64,000 bases of DNA, taken from contig NZ_WBVQ01000001.1 in the NCBI RefSeq assembly GCF_008933165.1, forward strand, positions 248,001 to 312,000, read 5' to 3'. Shown piece by piece: positions 17,483 through 27,830 of the stretch (position 1 is its first letter; every line of letters begins with the position of its first letter). Under the pieces are notes generated by a model. That model was not told where the DNA came from, ran no database searches, and saw only the letters and a program-made list of their open reading frames with translations. Made by a program: the position numbers and the translations under genes. This stretch comes from Phaeocystidibacter marisrubri (GTDB taxonomy: Bacteria; Bacteroidota; Bacteroidia; Flavobacteriales; Schleiferiaceae).

Positions 17483-19274
17483 AACGCTCTTTATACTTTC
17501 TATGCTCTCTATTTCTTCCGTGGCTCAACAGGAAGTGATAGGAGTTCCCACTTATCGACCACAAAGTCCAGCCCCACTGATGAAAACGGGGGATACGCTG
17601 AATCTGCCTTTTAAAGATGACTTTAGCGGAGCGGTGGGATTTCCAAATACGCGCAGATGGTCGGATGCCAAAGGGTATGTAAACAACACCTTTCCGATTA
17701 ATCAGCCGAGTAGGGGTGTCCTTACTCTAGACGGTTTGAACGAAGGTGGTAGAGCTTATGATCTAAGTCATGCAGGAAGCGATACCCTAGCCGATGTGGT
17801 GACTTCGGCTTTTCTCGATTTATCCACTGCTACCTCACCTTACTTGAACTTCATGTACCAAGAGGGAGGATATGGTGAAGCGCCTGAGAGCAACGATAGT
17901 TTGGTGGTTGATTTTTGGCATGTAGACTCTGCCCGTTGGGAAAGAGTATGGAGCGTTCGAGGTGGTCAACTTCAAAATGATGAATGGCGGTGGGCTGCTA
18001 TTTCGGCCAACAATCCCAAGTGGTTGAAGGATGGATTCCGCTTTAGAATTGGAACATATGGAGCGCTTAATGGCGCCTTTGATGTGTGGAATATTGACTA
18101 CTTGTCCATGGAGTCGTTTCGATCTCCTCAGGATACGGTGATTGAAGATCCTGCCGTTACTCTTCCACTTCCAAGTTTGATTGATAAGTTTACGCAGGTG
18201 CCTTGGTTTCACATGACCAATTCCCAGTTTAAAAGTTCGCTCGATTTGCTGTATCGCCGAAATGGTCCAGCTCCTGTTGGTGGTTGGCAGTTGTATCTGA
18301 GAAATTACAACCTCTACCAAGATGGTAGTGTGATTGATGGAAATGTCGACAACACGGTGAATTCGAGTCTAGATCACAATCAGAACTTAACGTATACATT
18401 GCCAGTTGCGACGGGAAGTATCAATAAATCTGTGACACAAGAGACGAATGTGACTCTGGAAACATGGTTGTCTGGCGATGCCAACGCAGTTGGAATTCAG
18501 AAGAACGATACCATTGTCCACACCCAACGATTTTCAAATGTGTACGCTTTTGATGATGGATCAGCTGAACGCGTATACGGACTTACACAATCGAATTCAT
18601 ACATTCTCTATCGCTTCCAACCTTTGTTGAGCGATACGGTAAAGGGGTTTCAGATGTACTTTGGGGAAGCAGGGGCTAATCAAAGCAGATCGCCTTTCCA
18701 AATCGTAGTCTTCAACTTCCAGAACAATGCTCCTGGTACCATTCGCTATCTGTCGGATTCCATTTATTATCCGCAGTACGCGGGAGCGCAGAATCAGTTT
18801 TATTCTTACGAACTTGATACATCGGGTCTGTATATCAACGGTACCGTGTATATAGGAGTGAAACAACTTTCTACGGTTCCACTTACCATAGGCTTGGATA
18901 GAAACACCGACAGTTTGAATCAGATCATTTACGGAGATGGTGTGAATTGGTTTCCGTCTCTTGAAAAGAATAGTCACTTGATGATGAGACCCTATTTCAA
19001 GTATCACCCCACCGATATTTCAGTGAGGGAATGGGACGAAGTTGAGCGCGCCGTCATCTATCCAAATCCTTCCAACGGAATCTTCCGAGTGAAGCTCAAC
19101 GAATGGACATCGGCTAATTTATCTGTGCTCGATTTGAGTGGAAGAATCTATTGGTCAGATGAGATTCAAAATGGAGAAGAGATAGACCTCTCTTCTTTAG
19201 ATTCAGGAGTCTACCTTTGCAGGCTAGTGAATGGGAGTGAAGTCTACTCCCTGAAAATTATCATTCAGAACTAA
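17472..19274 (+). CDS. Secreted protein with type IX sorting domain
   Basis: The 600-residue protein has a signal peptide (about 1-20, ending SSVAQ) and a C-terminal type IX secretion sorting domain of about 75 residues, seen in VIYPNPSNGIFRVKL, VLDLSGRIYWSD and LDSGVYLCRLV. The middle part is beta-rich and has no recognised catalytic motif; it may be an adhesin or surface-layer component. The ATG at 17472 overlaps the PASTA gene and gives a proper signal peptide. It overlaps the next gene by TAATG. Export through the system that includes PorQ is inferred. Confidence 0.88.
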   Translation: MRIKTLFILSMLSISSVAQQEVIGVPTYRPQSPAPLMKTGDTLNLPFKDDFSGAVGFPNTRRWSDAKGYVNNTFPINQPSRGVLTLDGLNEGGRAYDLSHAGSDTLADVVTSAFLDLSTATSPYLNFMYQEGGYGEAPESNDSLVVDFWHVDSARWERVWSVRGGQLQNDEWRWAAISANNPKWLKDGFRFRIGTYGALNGAFDVWNIDYLSMESFRSPQDTVIEDPAVTLPLPSLIDKFTQVPWFHMTNSQFKSSLDLLYRRNGPAPVGGWQLYLRNYNLYQDGSVIDGNVDNTVNSSLDHNQNLTYTLPVATGSINKSVTQETNVTLETWLSGDANAVGIQKNDTIVHTQRFSNVYAFDDGSAERVYGLTQSNSYILYRFQPLLSDTVKGFQMYFGEAGANQSRSPFQIVVFNFQNNAPGTIRYLSDSIYYPQYAGAQNQFYSYELDTSGLYINGTVYIGVKQLSTVPLTIGLDRNTDSLNQIIYGDGVNWFPSLEKNSHLMMRPYFKYHPTDISVREWDEVERAVIYPNPSNGIFRVKLNEWTSANLSVLDLSGRIYWSDEIQNGEEIDLSSLDSGVYLCRLVNGSEVYSLKIIIQN

Positions 19275-20320
19275 TGGTTGAGAATTACGCCGCAGGTGAA
19301 GCTGAAAATGGAGATAGAACGGAAGAGCAGTTTGAGCACTTCAAAATTGTAGCTGACCCGGGCCAAAGTATAGTTCGAGTTGATAAATTTCTACAAGGTC
19401 ACATGGAGAACACCTCTAGAAACCGCATTCAGAGTGCGGCAGAGGAAGGTTCGGTTCATGTAAATGGGGTTGCTGTAAAGAGTAATTACAAAGTGAAACC
19501 AGGTGATGTTGTGACCTTGGTTCTTTCTTACCCGCCTACCGAATATGAGGTGGGGCCTGAAGATATTCCCCTAGACATCCTCTATCGTGATGAGGATGTT
19601 GTCGTGCTTAATAAGGAAGCGGGTCTGGTTGTCCACCCTGGAGTTGGAAACTACACCGGTACCTTGGTCAATGCACTTATGTTTTTGTTCGATAATCTCC
19701 CAACAGCCAATGGTGATCGTCGTCCAGGGTTGGTCCACCGTTTGGATAAGAACACTTCGGGGATTCTCGTTGCTGCAGTAACAGAAGAATCCCTAACCCA
19801 TTTGGCAAAGCAGTTTGCTGATCGCACCACAGATCGCGAATACATTGCCATTGTTTGGGGGAATGTGGAAGAAGATGAAGGTACCATTACGGGAAATATT
19901 GGAAGAAGTTTGAAGAACCGCAAAGTAATGTCGGTGTTCCCTGAAGGAGATCACGGCAAGCATGCGGTAACCCATTATAAGGTTTTAGAGAGATTGGGAT
20001 ATGTAACGGTGGTTAGTTGTAAACTGGAAACCGGAAGAACCCATCAGATTAGAGCGCATTTCAAATTTATTGGGCATCCACTTTTCAACGATGAAGAGTA
20101 TGGGGGAGATAAGATTTTGAAAGGGACACTCTTCACCAAATACAAGCAGTTTGTTCAGAATTGTTTTGATGCTTGTCCGCGACAAGCCCTACATGCAAGA
20201 CGATTGGCTTTTGATCATCCGACTACAGGAGAGCGCATGGAGTTTGTAAGAGAGATTCCTGAGGATATGCAAACGGTGATAGAGAAGTTTAGAACGTATA
20301 CTCAATCTCGACAGGAGTAG
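19274..20320 (+). CDS. rluD: RluA/RluD-family 23S rRNA pseudouridine synthase
   Basis: This 348-residue enzyme isomerises uridines in 23S rRNA. An S4 RNA-binding domain (about 32-85) is followed by the catalytic domain with HRLDKNTSG, in which Asp 158 is the catalytic residue, and CKLETGRTHQIRAH. The closest type is RluD, but the exact target uridines are not provable from sequence. The start overlaps the stop of the cargo gene upstream, so PASTA, cargo and rluD form one unit. Confidence 0.93.
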   Translation: MVENYAAGEAENGDRTEEQFEHFKIVADPGQSIVRVDKFLQGHMENTSRNRIQSAAEEGSVHVNGVAVKSNYKVKPGDVVTLVLSYPPTEYEVGPEDIPLDILYRDEDVVVLNKEAGLVVHPGVGNYTGTLVNALMFLFDNLPTANGDRRPGLVHRLDKNTSGILVAAVTEESLTHLAKQFADRTTDREYIAIVWGNVEEDEGTITGNIGRSLKNRKVMSVFPEGDHGKHAVTHYKVLERLGYVTVVSCKLETGRTHQIRAHFKFIGHPLFNDEEYGGDKILKGTLFTKYKQFVQNCFDACPRQALHARRLAFDHPTTGERMEFVREIPEDMQTVIEKFRTYTQSRQE

Positions 20321-20365
20321 AATAAATCTGTGACTTTAAACACGGTGGTTGTGCTGTTGACTTCC

Positions 20366-20373
20366 TAAATTTA
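20366..20373 (+). promoter_or_regulatory. Possible -7 box of the cytochrome c peroxidase gene
   Basis: TAAATTTA differs from TAnnTTTG only at the last base and ends 4 nt before the ATG at 20378, repeating the leaderless spacing seen elsewhere in the window. Confidence 0.35.
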
Positions 20374-20377
20374 GAGA

Positions 20378-21445
20378 ATGAAGAAGTGGATCGTAGTTGT
20401 TGGAGTGTTGAGCTTTGTGGCTTGTCAGCCTGATCGATTTGAAGAATCAACCATTGGGCCAGATGTCACGTATATCGATTTCCCTACTCCAGATAATTTC
20501 CCAGCTCCATCTATTCCGGGAGACAACCCCACTACTGAAGAAGGCGTTCGGTTGGGTAGACATCTCTTCTATGATAAACGCCTAAGTGATGACAACACTT
20601 TGGCTTGCGCCGGTTGTCACTTTCAAGACTTTGGCTTCGCCGATTTCAACGCGACTAGCACTGGAATTGATGGTGTTGCAGGGGATATGAATGCCATGGT
20701 ACTCTTCAACTTGGCTTGGCAAGATCACTTTTTTTGGGATGGAAGAAGCCCTAGCCTAGAAGCTCAAGCCATAGAGCCTGTCATCAATCCGATTGAAATG
20801 CACACTACATGGGACAAGGTTCTCATGAAGTTAGAATCGGATTCAGCTTATCAATACATGTTCAATGCGGCATTTGGTCCTAACAGCTTTACGAAGGAGA
20901 ATGCGGCCAAGGCTATTGCTCAATTTGAGCGTATGTTGATTAGCTCCAATAGTAAGTTTGATCAATACCTCAAGGGACAGTACCAATTCACTCCAGAGGA
21001 GCAGTTGGGTTACACTATTTTCAGCTCAGAGCGTGGGGATTGTTTCCACTGTCATGGTGATGCCGCAACAGGGAACTTGTTTGGTGCATTTGGAACGCTT
21101 CAATTCAGCAACAATGGACTAGATTCCATTTTAACTCCGGGTTCCGGTAGAGAAGGAGTCACGGGAGATACATTGGATAGAGCGAAGTTTAAAATTCCAT
21201 CCTTGCGCAATGTGGAGTATACCTATCCATACATGCACGATGGGCGTTTCCAAAACTTGTTCCAAGTTCTAGAACACTACAATAGCGGAGGGCATAGTTC
21301 CTACACGTTAGATCCGAACATGAAGAATCCGGGTGAAAGTAGAAACTGGACCCAGCAAGAGAAAGATGCACTTCTCGCATTTCTCTACACCTTGAGTGAT
21401 CCAACGTTCCTTACCGATACGGCCTTTGCCGATCCATTTGAATAG
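20378..21445 (+). CDS. Cytochrome c peroxidase (MauG/CcpA family) lipoprotein
   Basis: The enzyme reduces hydrogen peroxide with electrons from small cytochromes or copper proteins in the periplasm. The 355 residues carry a lipoprotein signal with Cys 16 (SFVAC) and two c-type haem sites, CAGCH (77-81) and CFHCH (222-226), with the usual spacing. The conserved FFWDGRSPSLEAQ and YMHDGRF are also present. It is convergent with the NlpE-like gene, 2 bp between stops, without a visible terminator. Confidence 0.95.
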   Translation: MKKWIVVVGVLSFVACQPDRFEESTIGPDVTYIDFPTPDNFPAPSIPGDNPTTEEGVRLGRHLFYDKRLSDDNTLACAGCHFQDFGFADFNATSTGIDGVAGDMNAMVLFNLAWQDHFFWDGRSPSLEAQAIEPVINPIEMHTTWDKVLMKLESDSAYQYMFNAAFGPNSFTKENAAKAIAQFERMLISSNSKFDQYLKGQYQFTPEEQLGYTIFSSERGDCFHCHGDAATGNLFGAFGTLQFSNNGLDSILTPGSGREGVTGDTLDRAKFKIPSLRNVEYTYPYMHDGRFQNLFQVLEHYNSGGHSSYTLDPNMKNPGESRNWTQQEKDALLAFLYTLSDPTFLTDTAFADPFE

Positions 21446-21447
21446 AC

Positions 21448-21921
21448 TTATTCCTCCGTTTCGGGTGAATAGGTAAGTGTTAATTCGTAAGGATACGTGC
21501 TTTCTATTTTATTCAAGTCTCTATCTAATTTTAAGAGAGATGACTCTTGAAAGAGATAGTGCTGTTGATTGGCTTGATCTTCTGGAAAAAGAGTGAGGAT
21601 TTTACCCTCTCTGGTTGAGTCTTGATACCAACGATTTACAATCACTGCTGTACAAACCTCGGCAAAGGGCTGATCGCCATCTGACGTACCCTCGTAAATT
21701 TCAGCAAATACTACATCAGAGTATTCGCCAATGGCTGTAGAATTCAGTGCAATCGTGGTGGTAATGCTTTCGCAATCGGCACAAGGTAAATGCCCGACGT
21801 ATTGAATGGGAGGGGAGTTGGGAGGAGCAGTTTGAGGCTTCGTGTCAGGATTTTGGCAAGCGGTCATTCCTAGAACAACCGCTACCATACCTACTCGTTT
21901 AAATAAATGGCTCGTGACCAT
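21448..21921 (-). CDS. NlpE-like copper/envelope stress lipoprotein
   Basis: This 157-residue lipoprotein has Cys 22 after VVLGMTA, then a Pro-rich linker and the NlpE N-terminal hallmark LPCADCE (CxxC, Cys 47 and 50), followed by a small beta-barrel-like domain. In enterobacteria NlpE senses copper and surface contact; no Cpx system is seen here, so only the family is claimed. It overlaps the end of the acyl-CoA ligase gene by 23 bp; internal Met 12 would remove the overlap but leave a very short signal. Confidence 0.82.
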   Translation of the reverse strand: MVTSHLFKRVGMVAVVLGMTACQNPDTKPQTAPPNSPPIQYVGHLPCADCESITTTIALNSTAIGEYSDVVFAEIYEGTSDGDQPFAEVCTAVIVNRWYQDSTREGKILTLFPEDQANQQHYLFQESSLLKLDRDLNKIESTYPYELTLTYSPETEE

Positions 21922-23680
21922 AAATGTTCTTGTATAAGTCTTTGTATTTCTGCTTGATCGGCTTTCTGCGCAAGCTCAGCTTAGGGGTGAGTTCACCGCC
22001 TTCTGTACTCCAAATGTTTGGAGTGAGCTCAAACTTCTTCACACGTTCCCAATTTCCGTATCGTTCGTTGGTGTGATCGATCTCTACTTTGATGCGATCT
22101 ATCACGCGCTGATCTTTTACAATCTCCTCGTTTGAAGTGAAAGGAATGTTCTTTCGCTCGCACCAGTCCTTTAAAAATGCAAAGTCAGGCTGAACAAAGG
22201 CTGCAGGGTGTTTTTCACCTTCGCCAATTACCATGATTTGCTCGATGAAGCGCGACTCTTTGAAGGAGTTTTCCATGATTTGAGGAGCGACATACTTCCC
22301 ACCGGATGTTTTGAACATCTCTTTTTTACGGTCAGTGATTTTCAAGTATTGCCCTTCTACAATCTCACCAATATCTCCAGTGTGAAACCAGCCGTCTTCG
22401 GTAAGAACTTCACGAGTCTTTTCAGGCTGCTTGTAGTAGCCCATCATGATGTTTGGTCCTTTTGCAAGGATCTCTCCATCTTCTGCAATCTTCACTTCAA
22501 CATTGTTGATCGGACGACCTACGGTTCCAATGCGTGTTCCATCGTTCAGTGGACAGTTTACCGCAATTACTGGAGAGGTTTCGGTCAATCCATATCCCTC
22601 TTGAATATTGATGCCCGCGGCGAGGAAGATTCGAGCGAGACGAGGGTTTAATGCCGCAGAACCTGAAGCAATTGCCTTCACATTTCCACCCAAGGCCTGC
22701 TGCCATTTACTAAAGATCAGTTTTCGTGCAATACTGAGTTGGAAGTTGTAGAACGCACTGGTACCCTTCACATCATATTTCTCGCCCAATGATACAGCCC
22801 AGAAGAACAGAGCTCTTTTGATGCCGGTAAGCTCAGAACCAGTCAGCATGATTTTATCGAACACCTTTTCGAGAAGTCGTGGTACAGCCGTAAAGATGAC
22901 TGGCTTCACTTCGCGAATATTATCCCCAATGGTGTCGAGTGATTCTGCATAATAAAGTGGTACACCAGAATAGGCGTACAAGTAAATGAGCATTCGCTCA
23001 AAAATATGACATAGTGGAAGGAAGCTAATGGCTCTTCCGTTGGTGTCGAGGGGGAGTCGGTCTTGACAATCTAGAACGTTAGAAACAATGTTCCAGTGAC
23101 TCAACATTACCCCCTTGGGGCGCCCCGTAGTTCCCGAGGTATAGATCAGTGTCGCCAAATCGTCTTTCTCAACCGCATCCATGCGTTTTTGCATTTCTTC
23201 TGGATGTGGGTTTGCTTTTCCCAGTTCAAGAATTTCTGCCCAATTTGGAATGCCCGATTCATTATCGAAAATATAGATCTCTTTGAGGTTGGGACATTCA
23301 GCTTGAACTCGCTTAACCTTTTCGTAGAGTTCGAGATTGCTCACGAAACACATCTTCACCTCTGCTTCATTGAAGATATAAGCATAATCATCTTCTGATG
23401 CAGTGGGATACATGGGAACATCAATAGCGCCAGCTTGTAAAATACCAATGTCCATCACGTTCCATTCCCAGCGGTTGTTGGAACTGATGATGGCGATCTT
23501 ATCCTTGGGTTGAATTCCCTTTTCGATAAGGGCGGAAGCAATATGTCCGGCATTATCAACGTACTCCTGCGTACTTACCTTGATCCATTCACCATTGACT
23601 TTTGTGGCAATAGCATCGGGAAGAGGGGAGTTCGCCAATTGATAGTGGGGAAAATCAAAAAGACGAGTGGGTTTGTTCAT
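21899..23680 (-). CDS. Long-chain fatty-acid-CoA ligase
   Basis: This 593-residue AMP-forming ligase activates fatty acids to acyl-CoA. The adenylation motif TSGTTGRPKG lies at 181-190, with LPLCHIFERM, GYGLTETSP, the hinge region GWFHTGDIGE and the C-terminal catalytic Lys region TPKLSLRRKPI. The type resembles FAA1/FadD15-like long-chain ligases common in Bacteroidota. It is 34 bp downstream of the amidohydrolase gene. Confidence 0.93.
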   Translation of the reverse strand: MNKPTRLFDFPHYQLANSPLPDAIATKVNGEWIKVSTQEYVDNAGHIASALIEKGIQPKDKIAIISSNNRWEWNVMDIGILQAGAIDVPMYPTASEDDYAYIFNEAEVKMCFVSNLELYEKVKRVQAECPNLKEIYIFDNESGIPNWAEILELGKANPHPEEMQKRMDAVEKDDLATLIYTSGTTGRPKGVMLSHWNIVSNVLDCQDRLPLDTNGRAISFLPLCHIFERMLIYLYAYSGVPLYYAESLDTIGDNIREVKPVIFTAVPRLLEKVFDKIMLTGSELTGIKRALFFWAVSLGEKYDVKGTSAFYNFQLSIARKLIFSKWQQALGGNVKAIASGSAALNPRLARIFLAAGINIQEGYGLTETSPVIAVNCPLNDGTRIGTVGRPINNVEVKIAEDGEILAKGPNIMMGYYKQPEKTREVLTEDGWFHTGDIGEIVEGQYLKITDRKKEMFKTSGGKYVAPQIMENSFKESRFIEQIMVIGEGEKHPAAFVQPDFAFLKDWCERKNIPFTSNEEIVKDQRVIDRIKVEIDHTNERYGNWERVKKFELTPNIWSTEGGELTPKLSLRRKPIKQKYKDLYKNIYGHEPFI

Positions 23681-23714
23681 GATATTCTGCTATTTGGGCT
23701 AGTCTTATGCGTAC

Positions 23715-25355
23715 TTAATACATTTTGTATACTACCTCGCCGTGAACCACAGTTGTTAAAACTTTGGTAGATAGTATTTTATCCGATTTTATACGAAGTA
23801 GGTTCTTGTCTAAAATAGTAAAGTCTGCCCACTTTCCCGCTTCGATGCTGCCTTTTTCGCTTTCTTCAAAGCATGCATAAGCGGCCCAAATGGTCATGCC
23901 TTTTAATGCGTCTACACGTCCAATGGCGTTTTCCATTTGGAATCCTTCGGGAGGATATCCAATTCCATCTTTTCGGATCGTGGCGGCATAGAAGGTTTCA
24001 ATGGGACTGATGTCTTCTACTGGGAAATCGGTACCTAGGGCAAGGAGTCCAGCCTCATCCAACAAACGTTGATAGGCATAGGCGTATTGGATTCTTTCGG
24101 GTCCTAGTCGATTTTCCGCCCAAGGCATATCACTTGTGGCATGGGTAGGCTGAACAGAAGGAATGATTCCGTAGGTATTGAAGTATGCAAAATCGGAAGA
24201 GTCCATTACTTGAGCGTGTTCAATTCTCCATCGCAGGTCATTCTCTGGGGTGCAAAACTTACCGTAAATATCAAGGATGAGACGATTGGCACTGTCGCCA
24301 ATGGCATGTGTGTTCATTTGGAACCCCGCTTTGGCCAAACGGGCAGCCGCGCTTCTGAAATGTTCTGGGTCGTGTAGGAGGAAGCCTCTTTCATTCGGAG
24401 CGTCGTGATAAGGATGAATGAGACAAGCCCCGCGAGAGCCCAAAGCACCATCTCCATAAAATTTGAAGCTTCTAACATTGAGGCGGTCTGATTTATACGG
24501 TCCGCGCTCACAGTAGTAATCCAAAGCTTCAGGAGAGTCTGAAACCATGGCATACACTTGCATTTTTAGGATACCGGCTTGCTGAAGTGAATCAATCAGT
24601 TCTATAGATTCACGAGGAAGTCCAGCTTCTACAACGGAGGTGAGTCCTGCCTTAAAACAGTCTTTCTCGGCTTCTAAGAGGGCTTCAATCTGCTGAGCTC
24701 GCGAGTGTGGAGGAAGGTTCAATAGATTGATTGCGTTGTCAATCAATACTCCAGTGGGTTTATCGTTGGGAGCGTGCACAAGTCCACCTTCAATTTCTTC
24801 CCCGGGAATGTAGTTGGATTGAGCAAGGGCGTAGTCGTTTACAATAACGGCATGACCATCAACGCGTGTCAGCACAACCTGTATGTTTGGGAAGTGGAAA
24901 TTCAATGAATCATTGGTTGGGAATGATGAGTCTTCCCAGTCATTCTGGTCCCAACCTCTACCTTCAATAAAAGTCAATTCGGGATGATCTTTGGCAAACT
25001 GCACCGTTCTGCGAACTACATCTTCCCAGGATTTCGTTCCAGTGAGGTCTACTTTGTACTTACCGAGGCCATAGGCCATGAAGTGCGTGTGGGCGTCGAT
25101 AAATCCGGGATAGACAAATTGTCTTCTTACGTTGAGGTATTCCTTACCTACCCATTTTTCATCAGAGCTGCTGGGGTAAATACTTTCTATTTTACCATCA
25201 ATCACGGCAATGTTGCAATCCCGACAAATACTGTCTGGGTAAACAATGTCGGCATGTTCTAGAACGAAATCGGCGCGTCCAGGTTGTACCGGACTATTGC
25301 AGGAACACAGAGTGGCGATGCAAGCGCTCAAGGCAAAGAGGAGTTGACTTTTCAT
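23715..25355 (-). CDS. YtcJ-like amidohydrolase lipoprotein
   Basis: The 546 residues have a lipoprotein signal (ATLCSC, Cys near 19) and an amidohydrolase-superfamily core of the YtcJ type: PGFIDAHTHF with the metal-binding HxH, FIEGRGWDQN, the later NTHAIGDSANRLIL and the Asp in LALGTDFPVEDISP. The physiological substrate is unknown. The start at 25355 gives the signal peptide; a longer upstream start lacks one. Divergent from purL. Confidence 0.9.
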   Translation of the reverse strand: MKSQLLFALSACIATLCSCNSPVQPGRADFVLEHADIVYPDSICRDCNIAVIDGKIESIYPSSSDEKWVGKEYLNVRRQFVYPGFIDAHTHFMAYGLGKYKVDLTGTKSWEDVVRRTVQFAKDHPELTFIEGRGWDQNDWEDSSFPTNDSLNFHFPNIQVVLTRVDGHAVIVNDYALAQSNYIPGEEIEGGLVHAPNDKPTGVLIDNAINLLNLPPHSRAQQIEALLEAEKDCFKAGLTSVVEAGLPRESIELIDSLQQAGILKMQVYAMVSDSPEALDYYCERGPYKSDRLNVRSFKFYGDGALGSRGACLIHPYHDAPNERGFLLHDPEHFRSAAARLAKAGFQMNTHAIGDSANRLILDIYGKFCTPENDLRWRIEHAQVMDSSDFAYFNTYGIIPSVQPTHATSDMPWAENRLGPERIQYAYAYQRLLDEAGLLALGTDFPVEDISPIETFYAATIRKDGIGYPPEGFQMENAIGRVDALKGMTIWAAYACFEESEKGSIEAGKWADFTILDKNLLRIKSDKILSTKVLTTVVHGEVVYKMY

Positions 25356-25359
25356 GCAT

Positions 25360-25367
25360 CCAATGTA
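25360..25367 (-). promoter_or_regulatory. Possible -7 box of the amidohydrolase gene
   Basis: On the minus strand this reads TACATTGG, one base off TAnnTTTG, ending 4 nt before the ATG. Confidence 0.35.
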
Positions 25368-25441
25368 TTGAATATTGAAGTTGGAATGTACCACAGGTAG
25401 ATATGTATTGTATTGAATGTGGAACATCGGGTGAATATGAC

Positions 25442-25449
25442 TACTTTTG
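25442..25449 (+). promoter_or_regulatory. -7 box of purL
   Basis: TACTTTTG matches TAnnTTTG exactly, giving a leader of about 20 nt before the ATG at 25475. I see no purine riboswitch in the 119-bp spacer. Confidence 0.5.
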
Positions 25450-25474
25450 CAGTCCATACGAAAAGCAATTGCAC

Positions 25475-27709
25475 ATGTCGGTCAGCACTGTTGAAACCAC
25501 TGTAGAAACTGCAAAGGAATTAGGATTACTTCCAGAGGAGTTTGATAAGATTGTCAGCATTCTAGGACGCACACCTAACTTCACTGAGTTGAGTATTTAC
25601 TCAGTAATGTGGAGTGAGCACTGTAGCTACAAGAATTCTATTGTTTGGCTCAAAACCCTACCTAAAGACGGACCTCATATGCTTGTTAAAGCAGGTGAAG
25701 AGAATGCTGGTCTTGTTGATATTGGAGACGGTTTGGCATGTGCCTTTAAGATTGAATCACACAACCACCCTTCTGCTATTGAGCCTTACCAAGGTGCGGC
25801 AACGGGTGTAGGTGGAATCAATCGCGATATCTTCACCATGGGAGCACGTCCAATTGCACAATTGAACTCGCTTCGTTTTGGCGATATTGAAAGTGCGAGA
25901 ACACAGTGGTTGGTGAAAGGTGTAGTGAAGGGGATCGGCGATTACGGTAACTCTTTCGGTATTCCAACGGTTGGAGGAGAAGTGTACTTCGACTCTTGTT
26001 ACAACCAAAATCCATTGGTGAATGCTTTCTCTGCAGGTATTGTAGAAGTAGGTGGCCAAATCTCTGCCAAGAGTGGAGGAGTGGGTAACCCTGTATTCAT
26101 CGTAGGATCTGCTACGGGGCGTGACGGTATTCACGGTGCCGCGTTTGCTTCAAAGGATCTGAGCGAAGATTCAGCAAACGACATTCCAAGCGTTCAAGTA
26201 GGTGATCCATTCCAAGAGAAGTTGTTGTTAGAAGCTACAATGGAACTAGCGAAGAGCGGTGCTGTTGTGGGAATGCAAGATATGGGTGCAGCCGGTATTA
26301 CTTGTTCTTCATCAGAGATGAGTGCAGGTGGAGGCTTGGGTATGCGCCTATGGTTAGATAAAGTTCCAACTCGTCAAGACGGAATGGAACCTTGGGAGAT
26401 TCTACTTTCAGAATCTCAAGAGCGCATGCTTGTAATCGTGGAAAAAGGCCGCGAAGCTGACGTACAGAAGATTTTTGACAAGTGGGATATCCACTGTGAG
26501 CAGATCGGTGAAGTGATTGAAGGTGATCTTCTCGAATACTATTGGGGAGAAGAATTGGTGGCAACCACACCAGCAGAACCGTTGGTTCTTGGCGGAGGTG
26601 CTCCAGTGTATTACCGAGAAACACGTGAGCCTGCTTACTTCAACGAATACAAAGAATTCGATATCAATTCAGTTACTGTTCCTGCAGATTTGAAAGCAGC
26701 AGCAGAAACGGTGATCACCTCACCAAACATTGCGTCTAAGAAGTTCATTTATGAGCAATATGACAGCATGGTGGGTACGGTAAATATGTCTACAAATGGC
26801 CCAACAGATGCGCCGATTGTAAACATTAAAGATACGAACCGCGGTATCGCAATGACAGTAGACTGTAATAGCCGTTATGTGCATGCCGACCCGAAAGTGG
26901 GTACCATGATTGCGGTTTCTGAAGCAGCTCGTAACATTGTAGTTTCGGGGGGTGTTCCTTCTGCGATTACCAACTGTTTGAACTTTGGAAATCCATACAA
27001 TCCAGAAGTGTATTGGCAGTTTGTAGGCGCCATCAAAGGGATGTCTGAGGCGTGTGAGAAGTTTACAACTCCGGTAACCGGTGGTAACGTTAGCTTCTAC
27101 AACCAAACGGTGTTGAAGGATCGCACTGAGCCTGTTTTCCCTACGCCTACCATCGGTATGATTGGATTGGTAGAAGACAAGAAGCATATCACTACAATTC
27201 CATTCAAGGAGAAAGGTCACTTGATTTATTTGATCGGTGAGAACCGCAACGATATTTCTCAATCTGAGTACTTGGTAAAATACCACAAGATTGAGAAGTC
27301 TCCAGTGCCATACTTTAGTCTAGAAGAGGAATACGCGAACCAAGAGCAAATCAAGATGCTCATCCGCAAGGGGGTTCTTCGTTCCGCTCACGATGTGAGT
27401 GAAGGTGGATTGTTCGTTTCACTTCTCGAAAGTGCAATGAGCTCTGGATTAGGTTTTGACGTTACAAGTGACGCAGCCATTCGCAAGGATGCCTGGTTGT
27501 TTGGCGAAGGTCAGAGCCGTGCAGTAGTTACTGTAGATTCGGATCACGAAGATGAGTTCATCGACTTGATGATGCTAAACGGTGTTGAGTTCGATTTGCT
27601 CGGTCATGTTACAAAAGGTTCCATCCGTATCGATGATGAGGATTGGGGAGAAGTAAGCGAGTGGAAAGACAAATACGATAATGCTATCGGCAAGTATTTC
27701 CAGCACTAA
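25475..27709 (+). CDS. purL: Phosphoribosylformylglycinamidine synthase subunit PurL
   Basis: This purine biosynthesis enzyme turns FGAR, ATP and an ammonia source into FGAM. The 744 residues match the small PurL type that works with PurQ and Pur[15 protein letters not shown] with the catalytic His, [38 protein letters not shown] and the second half with [17 protein letters not shown]. No purQ or purS is seen in this window. The start at 25475 (MSVSTVE) is preferred to an upstream in-frame Met at 25403 that lies inside the promoter region. Confidence 0.96.
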   Translation: MSVSTVETTVETAKELGLLPEEFDKIVSILGRTPNFTELSIYSVMWSEHCSYKNSIVWLKTLPKDGPHMLVKAGEENAGLVDIGDGLACAFKIESHNHPSAIEPYQGAATGVGGINRDIFTMGARPIAQLNSLRFGDIESARTQWLVKGVVKGIGDYGNSFGIPTVGGEVYFDSCYNQNPLVNAFSAGIVEVGGQISAKSGGVGNPVFIVGSATGRDGIHGAAFASKDLSEDSANDIPSVQVGDPFQEKLLLEATMELAKSGAVVGMQDMGAAGITCSSSEMSAGGGLGMRLWLDKVPTRQDGMEPWEILLSESQERMLVIVEKGREADVQKIFDKWDIHCEQIGEVIEGDLLEYYWGEELVATTPAEPLVLGGGAPVYYRETREPAYFNEYKEFDINSVTVPADLKAAAETVITSPNIASKKFIYEQYDSMVGTVNMSTNGPTDAPIVNIKDTNRGIAMTVDCNSRYVHADPKVGTMIAVSEAARNIVVSGGVPSAITNCLNFGNPYNPEVYWQFVGAIKGMSEACEKFTTPVTGGNVSFYNQTVLKDRTEPVFPTPTIGMIGLVEDKKHITTIPFKEKGHLIYLIGENRNDISQSEYLVKYHKIEKSPVPYFSLEEEYANQEQIKMLIRKGVLRSAHDVSEGGLFVSLLESAMSSGLGFDVTSDAAIRKDAWLFGEGQSRAVVTVDSDHEDEFIDLMMLNGVEFDLLGHVTKGSIRIDDEDWGEVSEWKDKYDNAIGKYFQH

Positions 27710-27778
27710 GTCATACTTGATATTGTCTCGACCTAGATAGGAGACTTATCTTTAGATATTCAAACTACTTTGATTTAT

Positions 27779-27817
27779 AACAGCCATTGGATGAAGTTCC
27801 AGTGGCTGTTTTGTTTT
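27779..27817 (+). terminator. Intrinsic terminator after purL
   Basis: AACAGCCA (27779-27786) pairs with TGGCTGTT (27803-27810); the inner GGA/TCC may extend the stem. It is followed by TTGTTTT. Confidence 0.8.
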
Positions 27818-27830
27818 GCATTCTCTGGAG

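Noticed and set aside
25356-25474. Purine riboswitch before purL
   Set aside because: The 119-bp spacer shows no three-way junction pattern and is needed for two divergent promoters.
25757-27286. Several minus-strand frames of 60-188 codons inside purL
   Set aside because: They are shadows of a well conserved plus-strand gene with unlikely composition.
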